This document shows positions 37,598 through 45,392 of a stretch of DNA of 64,000 nucleotides, piece after piece. Origin of the DNA: Burkholderiaceae bacterium (GTDB lineage: Bacteria; Pseudomonadota; Gammaproteobacteria; Burkholderiales; Burkholderiaceae_C); NCBI GenBank assembly GCA_016790515.1, contig JAEUOY010000015.1:1-64000 (forward strand), read 5' to 3'. Below the pieces are notes generated by a model, which was not told where the DNA came from, did no database searches, and saw only the letters and a list, made by a program, of their open reading frames with translations. The first letter of the stretch is position 1. The number at the start of each line of letters is the position of its first letter. A program made the position numbers and the translations under genes.

Positions 37598-38425
37598 ATG
37601 ACCTACTGCATCGGCATCCGCCTGAACGCCGGCCTCGTCTTCCTGTCCGATTCGCGCACCAACGCCGGCATCGACCAGATCAGCACCTTCCGCAAGATGA
37701 TCGTCTACGAGAAGCCGAACGACCGCTTCATGGTGCTGCTGTCGGCCGGCAACCTAAGCATCAGCCAGTCGGTGCGCGAGATCCTGCAGCTCGAGAAGGT
37801 CGATCGCGGCCCGCACCACGAGCCGCTGACGATCTGGAACGCCGACAGCATGTTCGACGCGGTGCGGGTGCTCGGCGCGGCGGTGCGCCGCGTCTACCAG
37901 CAGGACGGACCGTCGCTGAAGGCCGCCGGCATCGACTTCAACGCCAGCATGATCTTCGGCGGCCAGATCAAGGGCGAGGCGATGCGCATGTTCCTGGTCT
38001 ACTCGGCCGGCAACTTTATCGAGGCGACGCGCGAGACCTGCTTCTTCCAGGTCGGCGAGAGCAAGTACGGCAAGCCGATCCTCGACCGCGTGCTGACGCC
38101 GACCACGCCGCTGGACGAGGCCGCCAAGTGCGCGCTGGTGTCGATGGATTCGACGCTGAAATCGAACCTCAGCGTCGGCCTGCCGCTGGACCTGCTGGTC
38201 TACCGCGAGGGCAGCTTCCAGACCGACCAGATCGTCTGCATCGACGACCAGAACCCGTACTTCCAGATGATCCACAGCACCTGGGGCCAGCGGCTGCGCG
38301 AGGTCTTCGAGGGCATCGCCGACCCGCAGTGGGGCGGCGGCGCCGCCGAGCACCCGCTGCTGGCGCCCAGCGCGCGCTACGAGCCGATGCGCAAGATCAC
38401 GCGGCCGGAGGAGCGGATCGTCTGA
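37598..38425 (+). CDS. Anbu (bacterial proteasome-homologue) peptidase
   Basis: A 275-residue Ntn-hydrolase of the Anbu family, the ancestral relative of the proteasome beta subunit. The sequence after Met is Thr-Tyr-Cys, so removal of Met would expose the Thr nucleophile. SDSRTNAGIDQISTFRKM is the family hallmark (Asp and Lys near the catalytic site) and FMVLLSAGNLSISQSV continues the beta-sandwich. Anbu forms helical open-ring assemblies in vitro. In many bacteria it sits with a circularly permuted ATP-grasp gene, an alpha-E protein and a transglutaminase-like gene; none is here, and the neighbours are a double-TIR gene (divergent) and a sterol-desaturase-family gene. Its 3' end overlaps that downstream convergent gene by 29 bases. 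Confidence 0.92.
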   Translation: MTYCIGIRLNAGLVFLSDSRTNAGIDQISTFRKMIVYEKPNDRFMVLLSAGNLSISQSVREILQLEKVDRGPHHEPLTIWNADSMFDAVRVLGAAVRRVYQQDGPSLKAAGIDFNASMIFGGQIKGEAMRMFLVYSAGNFIEATRETCFFQVGESKYGKPILDRVLTPTTPLDEAAKCALVSMDSTLKSNLSVGLPLDLLVYREGSFQTDQIVCIDDQNPYFQMIHSTWGQRLREVFEGIADPQWGGGAAEHPLLAPSARYEPMRKITRPEERIV

Positions 38426-39650
38426 CCGGCAGCGCCGCGCCGCGCTGCATCGCCCGGAGTGCCCACACCGCCCACACTGCGCTCGAGCCGCTGGCCAGCG
38501 CCAGCACCAGCCAGGGCCAGCCGTGCAGCGGCGACAGCGCCACCGCCAGCACGCCGGCAGCCCAGCGCGCCGCCTCGATGCGCAGCGCCGCCGGCCGCCA
38601 TTCGGTCAGCCGCGACAGCGCGACCAGCTGCGCGCCGATGAGTCCGGCGTAGGCCAGGCCGGCACCCAGGCCCAGGCTCGGCACGACCGCCAGGAAGTGC
38701 AGGCTGAAGGCGATCAGCACCGCCAGCTGCAGCAGCGCGTGCAGCCCCCAGGCGGCCGGCAGCGGCGGCGCATAGCGCTCGAAGCGGCTCAGGTCCCAGG
38801 CCGGCTTCGGCGCCGCCGCGGCGGCATCGGCCGGCCGCCAGCCGGGGTGGGCGAACAGCACGCGCAGCTTGTCGGACCCCCGGCGGGTCAGCCGGATGTC
38901 GCGCCACAGGTCGGCGTAGACATGCAGGTTGGCGCGCAGCGGGTCGAAGCTGCCGAGCTGGCCGCGGATGCCGTAGACGATGGCCTCGCCGTCGCGCTCC
39001 TCGGTGAAGGTGCCGAACAGCCGGTCCCACAGGATCAGGATGCCGCCGTAGTTGCGGTCCAGGCACCAGTCGTTCTGGCCGTGGTGCACGCGGTGGTTCG
39101 ACGGCGAGCAGAACACCCGGTCGAACCAGCCCAGCTTGCCGACCTGCCGGGTGTGGACCCAGAACTGGTACAGCAGGTCGATCAGCCCGACGACGACGAA
39201 CACCAGCGGCGGCACGCCGGCCAGCGCCAGCGGCAGGTAGAACAGCCAGCCGAACAGGTGGCCGGTGGCGGTCTGGCGCAGCGCGGTGCTGAGGTTGTAC
39301 TCCTCGCTGCTGTGGTGCACCACGTGCGCCGCCCACAGGATGTTGACCTCGTGGCCCATGCGGTGCAGCCAGTAGTAGCAGAAGTCGTAGGCCAGCAGCG
39401 CGCCGACCCACACCCACGCCGAATCGGCCGGCAGCGGCCAGATCGCCGCGTGCTGCCAGACCAGCGTGTAGATGCCCAGCGCGGCCAGCTTGCTGAACGC
39501 GGCGACGAGCTGGCTCAGGATGCCCAGCGACAGGCTGCTGATGGTGTCGGCCGCCCGGTAGACCGGCTCGCCGCGCCGGCGCTCGACCGCGTACTCGGCC
39601 GCCATCATCGCCAGGAACACCGGCACGGCGTAGATGATCGGGTCGAGCAT
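38397..39650 (-). CDS. Sterol-desaturase / alkylglycerol-monooxygenase-family di-iron membrane protein
   Basis: A 417-residue integral membrane fatty-acid-hydroxylase superfamily protein. The di-iron histidine clusters are visible: YYWLHRMGH (HRxxH), HVVHHSSEEYN (HxxHH) and SNHRVHHGQN (HxxxHH). About seven hydrophobic segments surround them. The N-terminal half resembles alkylglycerol monooxygenase and bacterial sterol desaturase-like enzymes; the substrate is likely a lipid, but cannot be fixed. The C-terminal third carries an extra set of hydrophobic helices. The frame ends inside the 3' end of anbu, a tail-to-tail overlap of 29 bases. The alpha/beta hydrolase gene upstream is divergent. 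Confidence 0.9.
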   Translation of the reverse strand: MLDPIIYAVPVFLAMMAAEYAVERRRGEPVYRAADTISSLSLGILSQLVAAFSKLAALGIYTLVWQHAAIWPLPADSAWVWVGALLAYDFCYYWLHRMGHEVNILWAAHVVHHSSEEYNLSTALRQTATGHLFGWLFYLPLALAGVPPLVFVVVGLIDLLYQFWVHTRQVGKLGWFDRVFCSPSNHRVHHGQNDWCLDRNYGGILILWDRLFGTFTEERDGEAIVYGIRGQLGSFDPLRANLHVYADLWRDIRLTRRGSDKLRVLFAHPGWRPADAAAAAPKPAWDLSRFERYAPPLPAAWGLHALLQLAVLIAFSLHFLAVVPSLGLGAGLAYAGLIGAQLVALSRLTEWRPAALRIEAARWAAGVLAVALSPLHGWPWLVLALASGSSAVWAVWALRAMQRGAALPVRRSAPPAA

Positions 39651-39774
39651 GGCGGGAAGATCAGGCGGGTCGGGCGCAGCGGTCGATCAGTCTATCGACG
39701 CATCGGCGGCGGTGGTGGACAGGGCTCTCCAGGCCGGCCCAGGCACACTGGCGGCCGTTGCCTCGAATCCTGCC

Positions 39775-40575
39775 ATGCGCCCCACCCTCGTCTTCTCGCA
39801 CGCCAACGGCTACCCCGCCGGCACCTACCGGCAGCTGTTCGCGATCTGGCGCGCCGCCGGCTGGCGCGTGCTGGCGGTCGACAAGTTCGGCCACGACCCG
39901 CGCTACCCGGTCACCAGCAACTGGCCGCGGCTGCGCGACCAGCTGATCGACTTCGTAGCCGCCCAGTCGCCGCAGGGCGCCTGCCTGGTCGGCCATTCGC
40001 TGGGCGGGCTGCTGAGCCTGCTGGCCGCCTCGAAGCGGCCCGATCTGGCGCTGGGCGTCGTGATGCTCGATTCGCCGGTGGTCACCGGCTGGCGCGCCCA
40101 CACCGTGCAGGTGCTCAAGCGCAGCCGGCTGATGCAGCGGCTGGGGCCGGGCAAGGTGTCGCAGACCCGCCGCCACGAATGGCCGTCGCGCCAGGCGGCG
40201 CTGGCGCACTACGCCGCGAAGTCGATCTTCGCCCGCTGGGCGCCGGGCATGCTGGCCGACTACATCGCCGCCGGCACTCGGCGCCTGGGCGGCAAGACCG
40301 TGCTGGCCTTCGACCGCGACATCGAGACCCGCATCTACAACACGCTGCCGCACCAGCTGGGCACGGTGCTGCGACGCCACCCGCTGCAATGCCCGGTGGG
40401 CTTCATCGCCGGCACCCGGTCGGCCGAGATCCGCCAGGGCGGGCTCGAGACGGCGCGGCGGCTGGCCGGCGAGCGCTTTGCCTGGGTCGACGGCACGCAC
40501 CTGTACCCGATGGAGAAGCCGGCCGAGACCGCGGCCCGGGTGCTGGCGCTGCTGGCGACGATGAAGCCGGGCTGA
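39775..40575 (+). CDS. Alpha/beta-hydrolase fold protein
   Basis: A 266-residue serine hydrolase. The N-terminus TLVFSHANGYPAGTYRQL has the oxyanion-type HxNG pattern. The nucleophile elbow is GHSLGG (in CLVGHSLGGLLSLLAA), a later Asp is probable in FIAGTRSAEIRQ or its surroundings, and the catalytic His is in DGTHLYPMEKP. This matches the alpha/beta-hydrolase family without a narrower assignment. The ATG at 39775 begins the first strand at once, and the open frame upstream (to 39634) has no family similarity. It is divergent from the sterol-desaturase-family gene and 108 bases before dctA. Substrate unknown. Confidence 0.88.
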   Translation: MRPTLVFSHANGYPAGTYRQLFAIWRAAGWRVLAVDKFGHDPRYPVTSNWPRLRDQLIDFVAAQSPQGACLVGHSLGGLLSLLAASKRPDLALGVVMLDSPVVTGWRAHTVQVLKRSRLMQRLGPGKVSQTRRHEWPSRQAALAHYAAKSIFARWAPGMLADYIAAGTRRLGGKTVLAFDRDIETRIYNTLPHQLGTVLRRHPLQCPVGFIAGTRSAEIRQGGLETARRLAGERFAWVDGTHLYPMEKPAETAARVLALLATMKPG

Positions 40576-40683
40576 ACGCCGGGCGCGGCCGGCGCGGGCC
40601 ACGACCGCGCCGCTGTGGAAATTACGGACGCCAGGCGGCGGGGCAAGGTGGATCATCGCTTACCCGAATGGAGGAAACCCGAC

Positions 40684-42027
40684 ATGGCCACTCCCGTCAC
40701 TGCCGGCGCCGCCAGGCGCCCGGTCTACCAGTCGCTCTACGTCCAGGTCATCACGGCGATCGTGATCGGCATCGTGCTGGGCCATTTCTGGCCCGCCACC
40801 GGCGAGGCGATGAAGCCGCTGGGCGACGCCTTCATCAAGCTGATCAAGATGATCATCGCGCCGATCATCTTCTGCACCGTCGTCGTCGGCATCGCCGGCA
40901 TGGAGGACATGAAGAAGGTCGGCAAGACCGGCGGGCTGGCGCTGCTGTACTTCGAGATCGTCAGCTCGCTGGCGCTGGTGGTCGGGCTGGTGATCGTCAA
41001 TCTGGTGCAGCCGGGCCGCGGCATGCACATCGACGCCGCCTCGCTCGACACCAAGGCGATCGCCGCCTACACCGCGCCGGGCAAGATGGGCTCGACGACC
41101 GACTTCCTGCTGAACGTGATCCCCAGCAGCGTCGTCGATGCCTTCGCCAAGGGCGACATCCTGCAGGTGCTGCTGTTCTCGGTGATGTTCGGCTTCGCGC
41201 TGCATGCCTTCGGCGGCCGCGGCACGCTGGTGTTCGACTTCATCGAGAAGACCTCGCACGTGCTGTTCCGCATCGTCGGCTTCATCATGAAGGTGGCGCC
41301 GATCGGTGCCTTCGGCGCGATGGCCTTCACGATCGGCAAGTACGGCGTCGGCTCGCTGCTGAGCCTGGGCCAGCTGATGGCCACCTTCTACGCCACCTGC
41401 CTGATCTTCGTCTTCGTCGTGCTCGGCGCGATCGCCCGCTTCCACGGCTTCTCGGTCTGGCGCTTCATCAAGTACATCAAGGAAGAGCTGCTGATCGTGC
41501 TGGGCACCAGCAGCTCGGAGAGCGTGCTGCCGCGCATCATGGCCAAGCTCGAGAACCTGGGCGCCAGCAAGCCGGTGGTCGGCCTGGTGGTGCCCACCGG
41601 CTACTCGTTCAACCTCGACGGCACCTCGATCTACCTGACGATGGCCGCGGTGTTCATCGCCCAGGCCACCGACACGCCGATGACGCTGACGCAGCAGCTC
41701 ACGCTGCTGGGCGTGCTGCTGCTGACCAGCAAGGGCGCGGCCGGCGTCACCGGCTCGGGCTTCATCGTGCTGGCGGCCACGCTCAGCGCGGTAGGCAACG
41801 TGCCGGTGGCCGGGCTGGCGCTGATCCTGGGCATCGACCGCTTCATGAGCGAGGCCCGCGCGCTGACCAACCTGGTGGGCAACGGCGTCGCCACGCTGGT
41901 CGTCGCCAAGTGGTGCGGCGAGCTCGACACCGACCGGATGCAGGCCCACCTGGCGCACGAGACGCCGGTCGAGGCCGACGAGCCCGAAGCGGTGCTCGAC
42001 GCCAAGGACCAGCGCATGGCCGCCTGA
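40684..42027 (+). CDS. dctA: C4-dicarboxylate:cation symporter DctA
   Basis: A 447-residue symporter of the DAACS family that imports succinate, fumarate and malate with cations. Hallmarks are [21 protein letters not shown], the hairpin region [21 protein letters not shown] with the serine-rich motif, and [27 protein letters not shown], in which NLDG is near the substrate site. The C-terminal SALGN-equivalent reads [33 protein letters not shown] and is complete. The ATG at 40684 has GGAGG about ten bases ahead. The frame is open back to 40615, but no homology is there. DctA genes are usually under DctB/DctD control; no such pair is nearby. It precedes the AMP-ligase gene by 101 bases. Confidence 0.96.
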   Translation: MATPVTAGAARRPVYQSLYVQVITAIVIGIVLGHFWPATGEAMKPLGDAFIKLIKMIIAPIIFCTVVVGIAGMEDMKKVGKTGGLALLYFEIVSSLALVVGLVIVNLVQPGRGMHIDAASLDTKAIAAYTAPGKMGSTTDFLLNVIPSSVVDAFAKGDILQVLLFSVMFGFALHAFGGRGTLVFDFIEKTSHVLFRIVGFIMKVAPIGAFGAMAFTIGKYGVGSLLSLGQLMATFYATCLIFVFVVLGAIARFHGFSVWRFIKYIKEELLIVLGTSSSESVLPRIMAKLENLGASKPVVGLVVPTGYSFNLDGTSIYLTMAAVFIAQATDTPMTLTQQLTLLGVLLLTSKGAAGVTGSGFIVLAATLSAVGNVPVAGLALILGIDRFMSEARALTNLVGNGVATLVVAKWCGELDTDRMQAHLAHETPVEADEPEAVLDAKDQRMAA

Positions 42028-42028
42028 C

Positions 42029-42048
42029 GGCGCCTGCCGGCGGGCGCC
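42029..42048 (+). terminator. Weak hairpin after dctA
   Basis: Arms GGCGCC (42029-42034) and GGCGCC (42043-42048) enclose 8 bases right after the dctA stop. The sequence has no T-tract, so this could pause or protect the 3' end rather than terminate. Confidence 0.35.
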
Positions 42049-42128
42049 AGCCCCCGGCAGATACGGGTGGTGGGGCCTCGGGGGCTCGGGTATAACGCCG
42101 CGCAGTCCCCTTGCCGAGTCCGCCCACG

Positions 42129-43673
42129 ATGCAACCCACCCTGAAAGACCTGCTGGCCACCGGCGCCGCTGCCGCGCCGGCGATCTCTGCCCCCTCGCGC
42201 AGCCCGCTGAGCTTCGGCGCGCTGCGCCAGCTGATCGGCGACACGATCGCCCGGCTCAACGGCCTGGGCATCGGCCGCAACGACCGCGTGGCCATCGTGC
42301 TGGCCAACGGCCCCGAGATGGCCACCTGCTTCATGGCCTGCGCCAGCGGCGTGGCCAGCGCGCCGTTGAACCCGGCCTACCGCGCCGACGAGTTCGAGTT
42401 CTACCTGTCCGACCTGAACGCCAAGGCGCTGATCGTCGAGCAGGGCAGCGCCTCGCCGGCGATCGAGGTGGCACGGAAGCTCGGCGTGCGGCTGGTCGAC
42501 CTGGTGGTGCCGGACGGCGCGCCGGCCGGGCTGTTCGTCCTGCAGCCGCGCGACGGCGGCGCCGCGGCGCCGTCTGCGGCAGCGGCGGCAGGCGGCTTCG
42601 CCCGGCCCGACGACGTGTCGATGGTGCTGCACACCTCGGGCACCACCTCGCGGCCGAAGATCGTGCCGCTGTCGCAGGCCAACCTGGCCGCGTCGGCGAG
42701 CAACATCCGCAACACGCTGCGGTTCAGCGCCCAGGACTGCGGGCTGAACATCATGCCGCTGTTCCACATCCACGGCCTGATCGCCGGCGTGCTGGCGCCG
42801 CTGGCCGCCGGTTCGCAGGTGTTCTGCACCCCGGGCTTCAACGCGCTGAAGTTCTTCGCCTGGATGGACGAGGCCCACCCCACCTGGTACACCGCGGTGC
42901 CGACGATGCACCAGGCGATCGTCTCGCGGGCGCCCAAGAACACCGAGATCATCGAGCGCAACCCGCTGCGCTTCCTGCGCTCGTCGTCGTCGTCGATGCC
43001 GCCGCAGGTGATCAAGGAGCTCGAGGACATCTTCCACGCCCCGCTGATCGAGGCCTACGGCATGACCGAGGCCACCCACCAGATGGCCAGCAACCCGCTG
43101 CCGCCGGCGGTGCGCAAGCCCGGCACGGTGGGCCTGGCCGCCGGCCCCGAGGTGGCGATCATGGCCGCCGACGGCACGCTGCTGCCGCGCGGCAGCGGCG
43201 TGGAGAACACCGGCGAGATCGTGATCCGCGGCGCCAACGTGACCGCCGGCTACGAAAGCAACCCGAAGGCCAACGAAGAGGGCTTCCGCAACGGCTGGTT
43301 CCGCACCGGCGACCAGGGGGTGATGGACGCCGACGGCTACATCAGCATCACCGGGCGGCTGAAGGAGATCATCAACCGCGGCGGCGAGAAGGTCAGCCCG
43401 CGCGAGGTCGACGAGATCCTGATGGACCACCCGGCGGTGGCCCAGGTGGTCTGCTTCGGCATGCCGCACCCGAAGCTGGGCGAGGAAGTGGCCGCGGTGG
43501 TGGTGCTGCGCGAAGGCCGGCAGGCGAGCGAGCGCGAGCTGCAGACCTTCGTCGGCAGCCGCGCGGCCGACTACAAGGTGCCGAAGAAGATCCTGTTCAT
43601 GGACGAGATCCCCAAGGGCGCCACCGGCAAGCTGCAGCGCATAGGGCTGGCGCAGAAGCTCGGCCTCGGCTGA
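42129..43673 (+). CDS. AMP-forming acyl-CoA ligase, oxalyl-CoA-synthetase-like
   Basis: A 514-residue member of the acyl-adenylate ligase family. It has the P-loop VLHTSGTTSRPKIVPLS, the second motif EAYGMTEATHQMASNPLP, RTGDQGVMDADGYISITGRLKEIINRGGEKVSP and the catalytic-lysine region KGATGKLQR near the end. The stretch LRSSSSSMPPQVIKELEDIFHAPLIEAYGMTEATH is close to oxalate-CoA ligases (AAE3/FadD-like), so oxalate or another short carboxylate is the probable acid. The start ATG at 42129 follows dctA by 101 bases and the tct operon follows, so uptake and activation of small acids sit together. The substrate is inferred, not proven. Confidence 0.88.
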   Translation: MQPTLKDLLATGAAAAPAISAPSRSPLSFGALRQLIGDTIARLNGLGIGRNDRVAIVLANGPEMATCFMACASGVASAPLNPAYRADEFEFYLSDLNAKALIVEQGSASPAIEVARKLGVRLVDLVVPDGAPAGLFVLQPRDGGAAAPSAAAAAGGFARPDDVSMVLHTSGTTSRPKIVPLSQANLAASASNIRNTLRFSAQDCGLNIMPLFHIHGLIAGVLAPLAAGSQVFCTPGFNALKFFAWMDEAHPTWYTAVPTMHQAIVSRAPKNTEIIERNPLRFLRSSSSSMPPQVIKELEDIFHAPLIEAYGMTEATHQMASNPLPPAVRKPGTVGLAAGPEVAIMAADGTLLPRGSGVENTGEIVIRGANVTAGYESNPKANEEGFRNGWFRTGDQGVMDADGYISITGRLKEIINRGGEKVSPREVDEILMDHPAVAQVVCFGMPHPKLGEEVAAVVVLREGRQASERELQTFVGSRAADYKVPKKILFMDEIPKGATGKLQRIGLAQKLGLG

Positions 43674-43711
43674 TTCGACGCCCGCGTCGATTCAGCCAAT
43701 GCTGAATCGAC
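43669..43711. promoter_or_regulatory. Overlapping alternative inverted repeats ahead of the tct operon
   Basis: Three related arms occur in a row: GCTGATTCGACG (43669-43680), CGTCGATTCAGC (43685-43696) and GCTGAATCGAC (43701-43711). Arms 2 and 3 form a perfect 11-bp stem with a CAAT loop; arms 1 and 2 pair at 11 of 12 positions. The two hairpins exclude each other. The first arm overlaps the ligase stop codon. It may be an operator with repeated half-sites, or an RNA switch or terminator between the ligase and tctC; a fourth partial copy follows at about 43720. Confidence 0.6.
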
Positions 43712-43813
43712 ATTCAAGCCGATCTGAATTGACCGGCCCGTGCCGGTTTCCCAAAATGGTTCGATACGCCCACCGCGGGGCGCCGATGTCGCGGTTCCAA
43801 CAGGAGACAAGTC

Positions 43814-44821
43814 ATGTCGTTGAGGATCAAGGCGCTGGGCTGCGCCGCGCTGTCCGTTTTCGGGCTCTTCGCTGCCGCCGGCTCGGCGCTCGCCGCCTGG
43901 GAGCCGAGCAAGCCGGTCGAGTTCGTCGTGCCGGCCGGCACCGGCGGCGGCGCCGACCAGATGGCGCGCTTCATCCAGGGCGTGGTCGCCAAGCACAAGC
44001 TGATGGCGCAACCGATCATCGTCGTCAACAAGAGCGGCGGCGCCGGCGCCGAAGGCTTCCTCGACGTCAAGGGCGACAAGGGCAACGCGCACAAGATCGT
44101 CATCACGCTGTCGAACCTGTTCACCACGCCGCTGGCCACCGCCGTGCCGTTCAACTGGCGCGACCTGACACCGGTGCAGATGCTGGCGCTCGACCAGTTC
44201 GTGCTGTGGGTCAACGCCGACTCGCCGTACAAGACCGCGAAGGACTACCTCGACGCGGTGAAGGCCGGCGCGCCCAACAGCTTCAAGATGGGCGGCACCG
44301 GCTCCAAGCAGGAAGACCAGATCATCACCGTGATGATCGAGAAGGCGGCCGGCAAGAAGATCACCTACATCCCGTTCAAGGGCGGCGGCGACGTTGCGGT
44401 GCAGCTGGTCGGCAACCACGTGACCTCGTCGGTGAACAACCCGATCGAGGCCGAATCGCACTGGCGCGCCGGCAAGCTGCGGCCGCTGTGCGTGATGGAC
44501 AAGGCGCAGATGCCCTACAAGACCAAGCTGACCGCGACCCAGGGCTGGGCCGACATCCCGACCTGCGCCTCGGCAGGCCTGCCGGTCGACTACCTGATGC
44601 TGCGCGGCATCTTCATGCCGCCGGGCGTGGCACCCGACCAGGTCGCGTTCTACCTCGACCTGTTCAAGAAGCTGCGCGCGCTGCCCGAGTGGAAGGAGTT
44701 CATGGACAAGGGGGCCTTCAACACCGCCTCGCTGACCGGGCAGGAATACTTCGACTGGCTGGGCCGCAACGAGCAGCTGCACCGCGAGCTGATGCGCGAC
44801 GCCGGCTTCCTGGCCAAGTGA
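43814..44821 (+). CDS. tctC: Tripartite tricarboxylate transporter substrate-binding protein TctC
   Basis: A 335-residue Bug/TctC receptor. A Sec signal peptide (MSLRIKALGCAALSVFGLFAAAGSALA) is followed by EFVVPAGTGGGADQMARFIQGV, the first ligand-site strand. The next landmarks are IIVVNKSGGAGAEGFLDVKG, KKITYIPFKGGGDVAVQLVGN, and the C-terminal half. It delivers a carboxylate to the TctB/TctA membrane pair encoded next on the same strand, 4 bases downstream. AGGAG at 43801-43805 lies eight bases before the start ATG. The ligand could be tricarboxylate, tartrate or another acid. The hairpin-rich leader lies upstream. Confidence 0.93.
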   Translation: MSLRIKALGCAALSVFGLFAAAGSALAAWEPSKPVEFVVPAGTGGGADQMARFIQGVVAKHKLMAQPIIVVNKSGGAGAEGFLDVKGDKGNAHKIVITLSNLFTTPLATAVPFNWRDLTPVQMLALDQFVLWVNADSPYKTAKDYLDAVKAGAPNSFKMGGTGSKQEDQIITVMIEKAAGKKITYIPFKGGGDVAVQLVGNHVTSSVNNPIEAESHWRAGKLRPLCVMDKAQMPYKTKLTATQGWADIPTCASAGLPVDYLMLRGIFMPPGVAPDQVAFYLDLFKKLRALPEWKEFMDKGAFNTASLTGQEYFDWLGRNEQLHRELMRDAGFLAK

Positions 44822-44825
44822 ACGA

Positions 44826-45383
44826 GTGAACGCTGCAGACCAGGCGCCCACCATGTCCGGCCCCCTCGACGACACCTTCGACGACACCCGCGACGACACG
44901 TCGACCGACCTGCGCAACCGCGGCCCCGAGCTGGCCGTGGCGGCGCTGCTGTTCGCGATCGCGATGGCGGTGATCACCGACAGCCTGCGCGTGGGCATCG
45001 GCTGGGCCGACGACGGCCCGCGCGCCGGCTACTTCCCGTTCTACGTCGGGCTGCTGCTGGCGCTGTCCAGCGGCTGGGTGCTGGTCACGCAGATGCGGCG
45101 CTGGCGCGGCGACAGCGCGAGCTTCGCCAGCCGCCAGCAGATCGGCCTGGTGGTGCAGGTGCTGGTGCCGATGCTGATCTACGTGGCGCTGATCTTCGCG
45201 ATCGGCATCTACGTCGCCTCGGCGCTGCTGATCGCCTATTTCATGCTGCGCCACGGCCGCTACAAGGCGCGGCTGGCGCTGCCGGTGGCGGTGGCCGTGC
45301 CGCTGGCGTTCTTCGCGGTGTTCGAGCGCTGGTTCCTGGTGCCCCTGCCCAAGGGCCCGATCGAGCGGCTGCTCGGGCTGTAG
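44826..45383 (+). CDS. tctB: Tripartite tricarboxylate transporter small membrane subunit TctB
   Basis: A 185-residue protein with four hydrophobic helices (AVAALLFAIAMAVIT, YFPFYVGLLLALSSGWVLV, VLVPMLIYVALIFAIGIYVASALLIAYF and ALPVAVAVPLAFFAVFERW), the TctB layout. It forms the transporter with TctA. The start may be the GTG at 44826 (RBS GAGTG region weak) or the ATG at 44853; the latter removes nine residues of leader. Both keep an acidic N-terminal stretch DDTFDDTRDDTSTD that is unusually Asp-rich and outside the fold. The end is nine bases before tctA. Confidence 0.9.
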   Translation: MNAADQAPTMSGPLDDTFDDTRDDTSTDLRNRGPELAVAALLFAIAMAVITDSLRVGIGWADDGPRAGYFPFYVGLLLALSSGWVLVTQMRRWRGDSASFASRQQIGLVVQVLVPMLIYVALIFAIGIYVASALLIAYFMLRHGRYKARLALPVAVAVPLAFFAVFERWFLVPLPKGPIERLLGL

Positions 45384-45392
45384 GCGGCGGCG

